From: Candidatus Nitrospira allomarina
GTDB taxonomy: Bacteria; Nitrospirota; Nitrospiria; Nitrospirales; UBA8639
Assembly: GCF_032050975.1 (NCBI RefSeq)
Contig: NZ_CP116967.1
Location: 4,027,001-4,091,000 of the forward strand
DNA length: 64,000 nt
Direction of reading: 5' to 3'
This document shows, piece after piece, positions 19,431 to 26,913 of this stretch. Position 1 is the first letter of the stretch. Every line of letters begins with the position of its first letter. The notes under the pieces were generated by a model. The model made no database searches, was not told the origin of the DNA, and worked only from the letters and a program-made list of their open reading frames with translations. A program made the translations under genes and the position numbers.

Positions 19431-19827
19431 GGCGGGCCTCGATGCGAATGTGCTCGTCCACTATCTCGTTCAGGACGATCCCGCCCAATCCAAAGCCGCG
19501 ACGCAATTTATTGAAAAGCCATGCTCTCAGGAAAACCCCGGCTTTTTAAACCACTTGGTGGTATGTGAAACGCTTTGGGTTCTGGAGGGCTGTTACCCAC
19601 AATCAAAGGAGACGAGGGTGAAGACCATTGAACAAGTGTTCCGTGTCGCCCAATTACGAGTGGAAGATCCTCAGGTGGTCTGGTAAACATTAGACGATTA
19701 CCGAAAGAGCCGTGCTGATTTTGCCGACCATTTATTGAGCCGAATTAATCGTGGTCAGGATTGCACCACTACTATGACGTTTGATCGTGAGGCGGGGAAG
19801 TCTCCAGAATTTTCCTTCTTGCCGTAG
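19429..19827 (+). pseudogene. VapC-like PIN-domain toxin with an in-frame stop
   Basis: ATG 19429 overlaps the end of the antitoxin reading, as in intact vapBC operons. The frame reads MAGLDANVLVHYLVQDDP and has the four PIN acidic positions: LDANV (Asp5), CETLWVL (Glu), DFADHLL (Asp) and TFDREA (Asp). A TAA at 19684-19686 interrupts it after 85 codons. Reading through, the frame continues as good PIN sequence to TAG at 19825-19827 (132 codons). The stop removes the third and fourth metal-binding acids, so the product should be inactive. Confidence 0.8.
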
Positions 19828-19886
19828 CCAAAAAAAAGGCCGCTCAAGTGAGCGCATCTCCCCAACCCCACTGTTCCTTCGAACAA

Positions 19887-22016
19887 TCAGGCACCGCTTT
19901 CCCGAATGAGGATGGAGGCCACTCGCGTCCAGAGATGCCCCATCACACTTTGCCCATTGCCCTTCACATGGACCACCCCTCGCACCACCTGATCCCAGGA
20001 TGGATCCCTGTCCGTCACATCCAGTTCCACTCGGTACACGGAATGCTCGGGAATCAATCTGCCCCGCGCATCCTGGCGCACGGGCACACCACCGGAATAG
20101 GTCGAGGCTAAATACGGTAACGCCATTTCCGATTCGTCCACATGACGAAGGTCCCGAAGCTGACCCTGTCGGGCAGGTCGCATAGGGTCGTCCGGGAAAA
20201 ACCATCCTTCGTTCCCCACCGAGAGCCGGGCTTTTTCTTTTTCCGTGGCGAGGGCCAGCATCACGGATGGATGTTCCCCAATCACATGGGCCATCGCCAC
20301 GTCGGTATTCACCCACAGCCCTGGATGAAGTGATGATGCCAGATCCGTAATTTCGCCGGAGAACGGAGCACGCAAGATCAATTGCTCCCGGAGCGTAACC
20401 AGGCCGGCCAACGCCTTTCGTTCTCCCACCAACGTCTCCCAAATGACCAGATGATCATCCCGATCATCCTGATAGGCGACTTCTCGTTCTGCACGCAATT
20501 CTAACGCCGCAATGCGATGTCCAATAATGTCAATCTGATGTTCCACCTGTGGCGACTGTAAGATCAAAAGCGTTTGACCGTGTTCGACCCGATCTCCCTC
20601 CTCAACCAACACCTCCACCACCATTGCGGGAGCCGGTGGAAACAGAGTCGTGCGTTCCGGAGCCTCAAGGATCGCCGGAATCTCCACTGTCGTATCCAAA
20701 GGCATCACGCTCATCAGCAGACACCCCACCAGTGCGACTCCGATTACCCTCCCTCGCCAGGATTGGGTGACGGCCGCCCGACGTGTCCACCAGACCTGCA
20801 GTTCCTCATAGACCGGCCATGCCAGAAACCAGCCTATTTCTACGAGAAAGAGGATGACGCCCAAAACCTTGAAAAAAAAGTAATACACCAGGATCGCAAT
20901 GCCGACAAACACGACGGCCCGGTAGACCCACACCGCCCACGCATAGGCGATCAGCACCGATTGCCGTTGCGGGGGCATGTGTTCCGGAGGAGCATCTCCC
21001 CAGGCAAACAACCATTCCCGTAATTTCCAACGACCAAACCCGAAAGCCCGGGATTGCAAATTTGGAACACCCAGCCAATCGGAGAGTACGTAGTAGCCGT
21101 CAAACCGGAGCAAGGGATTCAAATTGATCAGCAGCCCCGTCACCCAACTGGTGGTCGCCAACACAAAGAGCATGCTTTTGACAATGCCATCAGGACAAAA
21201 GTTCCACAAAAAGGTTGCGATCATCGCCACACTGAGTTCCACCACCATTCCCGCAGCGGCAATGGCCGCGCGTTGCCTCCGGACCGTGAGCCGCCAGGAA
21301 TCGGTCGTGTCGGTATAGAGGACAGGCACCATAATGAGGAATCCGAGGCCCATCGTGGGGACCCGGCACCCGTATCGAACGGCGGTATAGGCATGCCCCA
21401 GTTCATGCAATATTTTAATGGCCACCAACCCGATGATATAACCGGTCATCCCTTGAAACGTGAAAAAGTATAAAAAGACATTGGCAAACGATTCCCACTG
21501 CCGCACGACTCCCATGCACCCGATCACACCCAGGATAACCACACACCATAAGGCCCAGCGACTAAACAGCGGAATAACGAACGGAAGCGTTGTTCGTAAG
21601 AATCTGTCGGGATTACAAAGGGGAATTCTGAAAAATAAATAGTTGTGGAGCACTCTCAGCAGCCAATGGTGTTTCGCCTGTTCGGCCTGTCCTAAGAATC
21701 CCTGACTTCCACCGGCTATGGAATCCCGGGTTAAATTGTTCCGATAGAGAAACTGGACCAACTCCATCACATTCCCGGTTGAGACCTTGGCCGAGGTGGT
21801 TCGGGTCACCAGATCCACCAGTCCCTTGGCCGTTCCCGCCTGCCAATGTGAAAGCAGTTGGAACGCGGACCATTCAATTTGGAAAAATTGATTTCGAACT
21901 GTGTCCACGATCGTCCAGGTAGGGACGCCATCGGGCGTGGGGGTACCGGGCAGGATCTGAAGATCTTCGCGCAAGGGTGGAAGGGAAACGTCTTCTTGAG
22001 GCTTTGGCTGGCCCAT
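19887..22016 (-). CDS. Site-2-protease (M50)-HlyD fusion, membrane protease/adaptor
   Basis: This encodes a 709-residue membrane protein. The N-terminal 100 residues resemble PqqD-like peptide-binding domains. Transmembrane helices follow around an HELGH zinc site (His204, Glu205, His208) and a second site, NLNPLLRFDGYYVLSD (Asp306), which together define M50/site-2 proteases. More helices lead to a C-terminal biotinyl-lipoyl/HlyD-like region (about 437-709) with the usual EEGDRVEHGQTLL half-motif. The catalytic residues look intact. It is the last gene of a minus-strand operon: its ATG directly follows the upstream stop (TAAATG). The fusion suggests an inner-membrane protease built into a TolC-HlyD conduit. 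The natural substrates may be the neighbouring giant proteins, which end in hydrophobic modules (inference). Confidence 0.85.
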   Translation of the reverse strand: MGQPKPQEDVSLPPLREDLQILPGTPTPDGVPTWTIVDTVRNQFFQIEWSAFQLLSHWQAGTAKGLVDLVTRTTSAKVSTGNVMELVQFLYRNNLTRDSIAGGSQGFLGQAEQAKHHWLLRVLHNYLFFRIPLCNPDRFLRTTLPFVIPLFSRWALWCVVILGVIGCMGVVRQWESFANVFLYFFTFQGMTGYIIGLVAIKILHELGHAYTAVRYGCRVPTMGLGFLIMVPVLYTDTTDSWRLTVRRQRAAIAAAGMVVELSVAMIATFLWNFCPDGIVKSMLFVLATTSWVTGLLINLNPLLRFDGYYVLSDWLGVPNLQSRAFGFGRWKLREWLFAWGDAPPEHMPPQRQSVLIAYAWAVWVYRAVVFVGIAILVYYFFFKVLGVILFLVEIGWFLAWPVYEELQVWWTRRAAVTQSWRGRVIGVALVGCLLMSVMPLDTTVEIPAILEAPERTTLFPPAPAMVVEVLVEEGDRVEHGQTLLILQSPQVEHQIDIIGHRIAALELRAEREVAYQDDRDDHLVIWETLVGERKALAGLVTLREQLILRAPFSGEITDLASSLHPGLWVNTDVAMAHVIGEHPSVMLALATEKEKARLSVGNEGWFFPDDPMRPARQGQLRDLRHVDESEMALPYLASTYSGGVPVRQDARGRLIPEHSVYRVELDVTDRDPSWDQVVRGVVHVKGNGQSVMGHLWTRVASILIRESGA

Positions 22017-23462
22017 TTAGAAACCTAACGTTTGTCGAAGAACTCCGAGGGGGCGCCGGAAGAGATGGAAAAAGAGGGTAACCGGTTCCCCATAGATTTT
22101 GGCGGTGCCTTGCCAGCCGATTCGAATATCTTCGGGCGGGTCCATGAACTCGGCTTCCACTCGATAGGCCAGGACATTGGTTGGGAGAATACTCGCATGA
22201 TAACTGGCATGGATTAATTGGGCAGGAATGGCTCGTAAGGGATTGGCATTCAAAAACACCTCGACTTCGGCGCCTTCCCGTAATACGATCGCGTCTTCTA
22301 CCGGTAGATCAATTTTCAATTCAAATTCCTGGGGATCGGCCACTTCCATAATGCGTTCCCCCACCGCCACCGGCTTGCCGATCCATTCGGATTTATCCGT
22401 GAAAATCACGATGCCTGACCGGGGAGCTTTGACCTCCACTTGCTGTAACATGTCCCAGGCGTAATCCCGTTCGGCTTCTTTCAGCCGGACTTCCGAGGCT
22501 TGCACGGGCATACCCGCACCGGTGTCATGGTCGACAAATGCACCCTGCGACACTTTGCGATACTCCATCCAGGTGACGGATAGATTCTTTTCCGCCACTT
22601 CAAATTGATTCCTGAATGTGGTGTCCTCATAACGAAAGAGGGTTTGCCCCTTCTGAACCAGGGTATTCGGGTGGACCAGGATTTCTCCCAGCACCCCATC
22701 CAATGGCGCCGTCACCACCGACGGATCCCGCGGCACCACTTCCACCGGAGCCAGCGTGGACAATCGAACGGGCAGCCACATGGCGGCTATCACGACTACC
22801 AGTACTCCCCATAGCCAGTTTTTGAGAACCTTCCAGTTTTTTACTCTCCGTTTCGTGCCCCCGAGCGCCTGCCAGGCATGAGCCACCGTTTCGGCAAACC
22901 GCCGGATCACTTGCACTTCTCCGTCTTGCCAAGGTACCTCCCTGGTCAACCACAAGCCACCAATCACCTGCTGATCCTGGCGGATTAATGGACACCAGAG
23001 GACACAGGGAAACGCAAAAGACTTCCAATCACGTTGGAGTTCTGCCGAACAATGAGAGGAGGAGAGAGGACCGGGATCTTTGAGGGTGCCTTGCTCCCAT
23101 AATTCTGAAATGATGCGTTCGATCCAAGTGATCATCGGCGCATTGCGGTCAACCACGGCCACACTGGACACCGCTTCCACCCTGCCCCGCATCCGCCCCT
23201 TCGGCGTGATGGAAAAAATACAGGCTTGTCGAAAGTCCACGAGACGCCGGGTCTCATTGGCCAGAAGAAAACAGAGTTCTTTGACCGTTTGAGCCTTGCG
23301 AACCTGACTTTCCAGTTGAAGAAGCGCCAGGAAAATATTTGAATCTTTTTCCGTTTTGACTTTGGACGCAATGGAAGGGGCGCCGGCCAGACCGGAGGAG
23401 GGTCTAAAGTCCTTCCCGGTCCCTCGCGAAGGGGACTCTGTTTGAGTTGCTGTTTGCACCAC
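22017..23462 (-). CDS. GAF-domain/HlyD fusion membrane adaptor
   Basis: Residue numbers here count from the longer TTG start at 23486. A Ser/Thr-rich N-terminus leads to a GAF-like domain (about 50-207), one transmembrane helix (about 224-242, WLWGVLVVVIAAMWLPV) and a HlyD-type periplasmic part. The latter has split lipoyl motifs (APLDGVLGEILVHPNTLVQKG and VKAPRSGIVIFTDKSEWIGK) and a beta-barrel region (LKIDLPVEDAIVLREG). By topology the GAF domain would be cytoplasmic and the adaptor periplasmic, so a small-molecule or redox signal could gate export. I prefer GTG 23462 because AGGAGG lies 9 nt upstream; the TTG at 23486 lies upstream of that site. It follows the HlyD gene closely and its stop abuts the protease start. 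Confidence 0.85.
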   Translation of the reverse strand: MVQTATQTESPSRGTGKDFRPSSGLAGAPSIASKVKTEKDSNIFLALLQLESQVRKAQTVKELCFLLANETRRLVDFRQACIFSITPKGRMRGRVEAVSSVAVVDRNAPMITWIERIISELWEQGTLKDPGPLSSSHCSAELQRDWKSFAFPCVLWCPLIRQDQQVIGGLWLTREVPWQDGEVQVIRRFAETVAHAWQALGGTKRRVKNWKVLKNWLWGVLVVVIAAMWLPVRLSTLAPVEVVPRDPSVVTAPLDGVLGEILVHPNTLVQKGQTLFRYEDTTFRNQFEVAEKNLSVTWMEYRKVSQGAFVDHDTGAGMPVQASEVRLKEAERDYAWDMLQQVEVKAPRSGIVIFTDKSEWIGKPVAVGERIMEVADPQEFELKIDLPVEDAIVLREGAEVEVFLNANPLRAIPAQLIHASYHASILPTNVLAYRVEAEFMDPPEDIRIGWQGTAKIYGEPVTLFFHLFRRPLGVLRQTLGF

Positions 23463-23510
23463 GCTCGTTTCCCTCCTGTGGATCAACAGAGAAGTCGATC
23501 CGGGAAGGAG

Positions 23511-24368
23511 TTAATGTTTGGCAGTCTGTTTACTCGTGGACGTCGGTGAGGCTGCAGGCTTCGTGCTTGGCGTAAATGTTGATTGAGTGGGAAACGTGCC
23601 TTCCGGAAATTTTGCACTTCCGCTCATACCCGCTAAGACACCTGTGGGATGTTTGTGAAATCGGCCAAAGACCCGAATGGTTTGACTTACAGGATCAACA
23701 CGAGGACCAATTTCCACCACTTCCGCCGAATAGTCCTTTTGCGTCTCATCGATGCTAAATGAAAACGGACTGTTCTTGGCGATCCACCGTAGCGAAGACG
23801 ACGGGAGAATCAATTCAATATCCAGATCCTGATTACTGACAATACTCACCAGATCATCGTACGGATTGACACTTTCATAGGGGTGGACCAACGTCTTGAC
23901 CACATGTCCGGCAAAAGGGGCAGGAATCCGGCAACCTTGAACAATCACTTGTGCTCTGGTGAGAACCGCCTGAGCCTTTTTTAATTCGGCCAGCGAAATG
24001 TCCACTTCCAACCGGCCGATCCCGTGAAGAGCGGCCAGCTCCTCGTTATTGATGACGGTCTTTTGCCTTGCATCCAAATCCGCTTGGGCGGCCGATAATT
24101 CCGCCCGGTATTTGGCACATTCAAATTCAACGAGGATATCTCCCATTTTAAATGCATCACCGTCTCGAAACGGCATCCGTTTCACTAACGCCTGGATTTC
24201 ACTGGCCAGCACCGCTTCAACGACGGGTTTCACGATCCCCCGAATCGTCTGAAGATCCGATGAGGGCATACTACTGCGTCCTCCGCTTTTTGCCAGACTG
24301 ACGCCTGAAGGCAGCATGATCAGACCCAGGGCTAAACACAGAATAGTGATAGGGTGTCGATGTATCAT
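23511..24368 (-). CDS. HlyD-family periplasmic adaptor protein
   Basis: This encodes 285 residues with an N-terminal signal sequence (ITILCLALGLIMLPSGVSLA). It has the membrane-fusion-protein layout: first lipoyl half (MPFRDGDAFKMGDILVEFEC), a short alpha-helical hairpin (about 90-140), second lipoyl half (CRIPAPFAGHVVKTLVHPYE), a beta-barrel, and a Ser/Thr/Pro-rich tail. Its ATG overlaps the stop of the TolC-like gene (ATGA, 24365-24368), so the two are translationally coupled. It would bridge the inner membrane to the TolC-like factor. RND-type and ABC-type adaptors look alike; neither an RND pump nor an ABC transporter is encoded nearby. Confidence 0.88.
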   Translation of the reverse strand: MIHRHPITILCLALGLIMLPSGVSLAKSGGRSSMPSSDLQTIRGIVKPVVEAVLASEIQALVKRMPFRDGDAFKMGDILVEFECAKYRAELSAAQADLDARQKTVINNEELAALHGIGRLEVDISLAELKKAQAVLTRAQVIVQGCRIPAPFAGHVVKTLVHPYESVNPYDDLVSIVSNQDLDIELILPSSSLRWIAKNSPFSFSIDETQKDYSAEVVEIGPRVDPVSQTIRVFGRFHKHPTGVLAGMSGSAKFPEGTFPTQSTFTPSTKPAASPTSTSKQTAKH

Positions 24369-26158
24369 GGGTTAACTCTTTCTTGGGGTTGAGTGGTTGT
24401 CTTTTGGGATTGCGCGATAGTGTTTTGAGGCTGGGCCTCAGGCTTTTGAGGTTGAACGCCAGTCTCTTGGAGTTGGGCCTCAGGTTCTTGAGATAGCGCG
24501 CCAGTCTCTTGGAGTCGGGCTTCAGATTCCTGAGATAGCGCATCCTCTTGGGATCGCCCGACCGTATCTAGGGGTTGAGGTTCGGCCCCTTGGGATTGAG
24601 TGGTTGGCGCTTGAGTTCGAGCGTCGGTTGAATGAACCTGCGCCAGGACCTCCGGGCGTTCCAGCCATTCCCAACGTTCTTGCAAGGCCACAGCCAATTC
24701 TTCGACCCCGTCTCCCGTGATGTCCGTGGGGAAGGGATCTTCTCCGATCGCGGCTAACACATTGGCATAGGCCATTTCCAATTTGGCCAATGCCGATTCA
24801 TACCGTAATTCAGCTACCAGACCTTGCATTTTTTCCCGGATGACCAGATGCTCACTGAGCCGGTTCAGGGACCAGGCACGTTGAACCTGATCGGCAATGG
24901 CCATTTGGGTCTCGAGGTAGCGCTTCCCGGTGGCCGCATCCTTCATGGCCGCATGATATTGCGCCACCGACACATGGACCTGACTCATCAAAGCCATCGT
25001 CAACGCCAGGCTTTGCATGTCCAACACCTTCTCCTGGGCGTCAATGACCTGCAAGCGGACGGGATGCCGGAATACATTCAACAGATTCCAGCTGACCTTG
25101 GCTCCGTAATTCAGCCAATTATTATGAAACAGAAAATTGTTGCTATCGTAATTGCCCCCCATATACACATTAAGGTTGGGGAGCAATTCCAGGATGGCGG
25201 CTTTGGTTTCCTTGGCGTTAATACGTTTTTGGTAGTCGACCTTTCGGAGTTCAGGACGATTCATGAGTGCCCGGTATTCCAAATCTTCCAGCTTCTCGGA
25301 GACCTTCGACACGAGGGGTGGATGTTCCGGCACCGCCAATTCATAGGGCTCACCGGGATCCAGGTTCATGAGTTCGGCGAGGTGAATCCTGGATAGCGAT
25401 AATTCCTGATACAGCTGTTGAATTTCACGTTGCGCGCTCAGAAGTTCTCGTTCATATTGTAGTGAAGTGAGTGGATCCGCCAAGGCCCGCTCCCGGATCA
25501 GATGAACTTCACCCAGCGCTTGCGTCACCCAATCCTGAAGAAACGCCAGGCGACCCAACGCCCGTTCCGCTCCCACGGCCTTCCAGAAGGCTGAACGGAC
25601 ATCCTGAATAACCCGATTGGCAATGCGACGCTTATCTTCTTCGGCAATAAGCACATCGTTAGCCGCTTGTTCCGCCCGGACATAAGACAGTCCGAAATCC
25701 AGCACATCCCAGCTTAGGGCTAAATTGGCCGTGTATATATTTTTGTCAGAAGACGTGGAAGACACGAGGGATTGTTGGCCTGTTTCTAATGACTGACTGC
25801 TCGCTCCCGCAAAGTTGCTGCGTCCATTATAGGCCGCATCAGCCACCACTTTCGGTAGCATGTCGTAATGCGCCAGATCCAGTTGGCGATGCGTGACCAT
25901 TTCCTTTAATCCCTGCACCCGCGTTTCCAGATTATATTTCAACGCCCGCGCCATTGCTTCAAAGAGCGTGATGGGACGAGCCACGGGTTCCTGATATTGC
26001 GTGAGTTGCGCCAGGTCCTCTTGGACCCGCTGTTGAATTTCTTCCTGAGTGAGTGGAGTGGGCATAACGGCACAGCCGGAGTCCAGCAGGACCAACCCGA
26101 TCACCACCACACCGATCGGAAATTTTGGAATGTGTAATGCCATAGTTAAAAAATGCAC
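24365..26158 (-). CDS. TolC-family outer-membrane lipoprotein with Gln-rich tail
   Basis: This encodes 597 residues. A signal sequence with a lipobox (VLLDSGCAV) is followed by two outer-membrane-efflux repeats of long amphipathic helices (about 60-270 and 290-490), the TolC fold. The last 100 residues are an unusual Gln/Glu/Pro-rich tail containing four 14-residue repeats. This is the first gene of the four-gene operon and probably forms the outer-membrane channel. The frame opens with GTG at 26158; ATG 26143 (MALHIPKFPIG) is an equally good start, and neither has a clear ribosome-binding site. Confidence 0.88.
   Translation of the reverse strand: MHFLTMALHIPKFPIGVVVIGLVLLDSGCAVMPTPLTQEEIQQRVQEDLAQLTQYQEPVARPITLFEAMARALKYNLETRVQGLKEMVTHRQLDLAHYDMLPKVVADAAYNGRSNFAGASSQSLETGQQSLVSSTSSDKNIYTANLALSWDVLDFGLSYVRAEQAANDVLIAEEDKRRIANRVIQDVRSAFWKAVGAERALGRLAFLQDWVTQALGEVHLIRERALADPLTSLQYERELLSAQREIQQLYQELSLSRIHLAELMNLDPGEPYELAVPEHPPLVSKVSEKLEDLEYRALMNRPELRKVDYQKRINAKETKAAILELLPNLNVYMGGNYDSNNFLFHNNWLNYGAKVSWNLLNVFRHPVRLQVIDAQEKVLDMQSLALTMALMSQVHVSVAQYHAAMKDAATGKRYLETQMAIADQVQRAWSLNRLSEHLVIREKMQGLVAELRYESALAKLEMAYANVLAAIGEDPFPTDITGDGVEELAVALQERWEWLERPEVLAQVHSTDARTQAPTTQSQGAEPQPLDTVGRSQEDALSQESEARLQETGALSQEPEAQLQETGVQPQKPEAQPQNTIAQSQKTTTQPQERVNP
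24371..24538. repeat. Four degenerate 42-bp repeats in the TolC-like gene
   Basis: The C-terminal tail is built of four 14-residue units: LSQESEARLQETGA, LSQEPEAQLQETGV, QPQKPEAQPQNTIA and QSQKTTTQPQERVN. At the DNA level these are 42-bp in-frame repeats that decay towards the stop. Confidence 0.8.
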
Positions 26159-26913
26159 GATCCAGTTGCTACAATTTATTTGGGCACAGATCTCATGGCC
26201 CCAAGAACTTGCCTGCGGAACGTCACCACCCGAATGACTGCACAGATCGGCATGTCAAATCTTCCGCAACTCAAGTCCGTCTTTCCCTCCCCGCCTTTTG
26301 ACCATTTTTTTTCACAATAGAAACCGGAATTACCCCTTTGGGGCATTCCAGTTCTGTTTCTCGGTTTTTCTTTTCTAAAGATTAAATAACGGGAATTTTT
26401 TGGTTATTAGATTTCTGTAAAGTGGTGAAACAATACACAACAATTCCTCCCAACCTCCTATATCATCATCTATTGAGAGCCATACCACTCCAAAAAAAAT
26501 TTCCATATTTACCTCATTTCCCCCTCAAGTCTTGATTTCACTATCCTTATGAAGCAGATCCCACCCGGTTTGTTATCAACCAAGTGCGAAAATTCGCCCT
26601 CCTCCCTGCTGAACATCCCTTGCATCCCCGATCAGAAGGAATGTCTATAGGCAAATTTTTCCTTATTTCATACAGAAAGCAAAACCAATGACCGAATAAG
26701 GAGATGGCGCAATCCCGGGCCATGATGGGCCTGTGTCAACAGAGGCAAGAAGATGTCAGATGCGCCATGGAAGATCGGTTGGAATTATGTCTGCCGGTGA
26801 AAGACGACAAGAAAAATTGCGACATCGGATAGTGGAACCAGCACAGGCAGAGCGAATATCTGTAACACCAAACAGCTGCGTCCGCGCTTACCGGCAATAG
26901 GAATTGCATTGGA
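26159..26913. other. 755-bp divergent intergenic region (export operon / giant gene 3)
   Basis: AT-rich DNA between divergent genes, with no convincing ORF. It holds a hairpin with stems GGAAT/ATTCC and CCCC/GGGG around a TTT loop (26326-26349) and an AAATTTTTCCT box (26653-26663) resembling one arm of the inverted repeat upstream of giant gene 4. It should contain promoters for both directions; I could not define them reliably. Confidence 0.5.

Noticed and set aside
19887-26158. Expected ABC transporter of a type I secretion system
   Set aside because: I looked for Walker A plus LSGGQ-type sequence in all large ORFs of the locus and saw none; the inner-membrane member is an M50 protease instead.
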